Positions 63,316 through 64,000 of a stretch of 64,000 nt of DNA are shown one piece after another (position 1 is the first letter of the stretch; each line of letters begins with the position of its first letter). Source of the DNA: an uncultured Aquimarina sp. GTDB lineage: Bacteria; Bacteroidota; Bacteroidia; Flavobacteriales; Flavobacteriaceae. A model generated the notes under the pieces. The model was not told the DNA's origin. It worked only from the letters and a program-made list of their open reading frames with translations, and did no database searches. The DNA lies in the NCBI RefSeq assembly GCF_947500065.1, contig NZ_CANMQT010000001.1, positions 434,001-498,000 on the forward strand, in the 5' to 3' direction. The translations under genes were made by a program, and so were the position numbers.

Positions 63316-64000
63316 ATGCAAAACAAACTATTCTGTTTATTATTTTTTACTCATTTTGTTTTACTATCCCAAATTAGCATTACCGGAAAAGTAATTGATC
63401 AAAGCACCAATGAACCCTTACCTTTTGCAACGGTAAAAGCAGATCACGATGAATATGCACTAACTTCTTCTAAAGGTGAGTTTCTAATAAGGTGCGATAG
63501 TTACCCCATCAATCTAACCATAAGCTACATTGGATATGCTACTAAAGAGTTCTCTATTCAATCCGAAGATATCGTAAAAGTAGAGATACAACTTTCTCCC
63601 ATACAAGAAAATTTAGGAACAGTAAAACTAGATGTTCCTGGAAGTATTGCTTCAAATATTATTAAAAAAGCAATTACAAACAAAGACAAAAACAACCCAA
63701 ACAAATCCTTAAAAAGTTATAGCTATAAGAGCTATAATAAGTTTAAAATTACTGAAGATAATCAGGCAAGATTCGAAACTCCAGATACAACAGGAGTAGA
63801 TATGGAACGTATCTTTAATGATGCTCATTCTTTTCTTTCTGAAAAAGTAAGTCTACACGAATTTAACAAAGGGCGCGATGAAAAAGAAACCGTGCTTGCG
63901 TCTAGAATGACTGGGTTTAATAAACCAGTTTACAACGTACTCGGAATTAAAATTCAATCGAACTCCCTATATGAAGAAAACTATGTAATCTTCAATAACA
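63316..64000 (+). CDS. DUF5686 protein with carboxypeptidase-like regulatory domain (partial)
   Basis: The ATG at 63316 opens a frame of 228 residues that runs to the end of the window. The signal peptide is MQNKLFCLLFFTHFVLLSQ. A carboxypeptidase regulatory-like domain follows (about 20-105): ISITGKVIDQSTNEPLPFATV, SSKGEFLIRC and LTISYIGYATKEFSI. A DUF5686-type region then begins (NIIKKAITNKDKNNPNKSLKSYSYKSYNKFKI, and later EKVSLHEFNKGRDEKETVLASRMTGF). These are large outer-membrane proteins of unknown function in Bacteroidota. The C-terminal barrel would lie beyond the window. It is unrelated to the pyrH-frr operon in function but follows it on the same strand. Confidence 0.8.
   Translation, partial: MQNKLFCLLFFTHFVLLSQISITGKVIDQSTNEPLPFATVKADHDEYALTSSKGEFLIRCDSYPINLTISYIGYATKEFSIQSEDIVKVEIQLSPIQENLGTVKLDVPGSIASNIIKKAITNKDKNNPNKSLKSYSYKSYNKFKITEDNQARFETPDTTGVDMERIFNDAHSFLSEKVSLHEFNKGRDEKETVLASRMTGFNKPVYNVLGIKIQSNSLYEENYVIFNN

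Overview
The window looks like a core-genome segment of a marine flavobacterium (Bacteroidota, Flavobacteriaceae; an Aquimarina-like genus is plausible but unproven). The DNA is AT-rich. Promoters follow the Bacteroidota pattern (TTG, 17-20 nt, TAnnTTTG) and Shine-Dalgarno sites are weak or absent. Marker genes include the type IX secretion translocon SprA, an alternative complex III operon, a malic enzyme-phosphotransacetylase fusion, DUF2723, DUF5916 and DUF5686 proteins, and ribosomal proteins typical of the phylum. I see no insertion sequence, prophage, CRISPR array or obvious island.

Layout. 1-1.3 kb: a cytochrome oxidase subunit III gene (cut by the window edge) behind heme O synthase. 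1.5-5 kb: four tandem TonB-like genes, each with its own terminator. 5.1-16.3 kb: VanZ-like protein, gcvH, sprA, ruvA and malic enzyme. 16.4-20.1 kb: a periplasmic trehalase lipoprotein and a sodium/solute symporter. 20.3-24.2 kb: ruvB, cytochrome P450, a small MscS channel and queG as one operon. 24.3-25 kb: a YhhN-like membrane protein. 25.2-37 kb: a respiratory operon actABCDEF-coxBA. 37.2 kb: a SPOR protein on the + strand. 37.7-42.3 kb: rimP-nusA-infB. 42.6-47.8 kb (+): universal stress protein, DUF2723 protein and polysaccharide deacetylase, with tRNA-Gln(UUG) on the - strand. 47.8-49.4 kb: a cysteine-less thioredoxin-like protein and a metallophosphoesterase. 49.6-53.5 kb (+): a candidate small RNA, polA and a TerC-family protein. 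53.6-58.2 kb (-): a small lipoprotein, a serine hydrolase and a DUF5916 protein. 58.4-64 kb (+): rplM-rpsI-rpsB-tsf, pyrH-frr, and the start of a DUF5686 protein.

How it fits together. The act-cox operon encodes a quinol:cytochrome c oxidoreductase and most of an aa3-type oxidase. The missing subunit III and heme O synthase lie 24 kb away at the left edge. The right end and the rimP-nusA-infB block form much of the translation machinery, with visible control elements: consensus promoters, a folded rpsB leader and an rpsB-tsf terminator. The TonB cluster, SprA and the envelope lipoproteins serve the outer membrane.

I found no clearly new multi-gene system. The best leads are a candidate small RNA before polA, a structured rpsB leader, a helix-hairpin-helix domain fused to ActC, a thioredoxin-fold protein without its cysteines, and the TonB paralogue array with a conserved cysteine pair. 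Six genes appear to use TTG or GTG starts.
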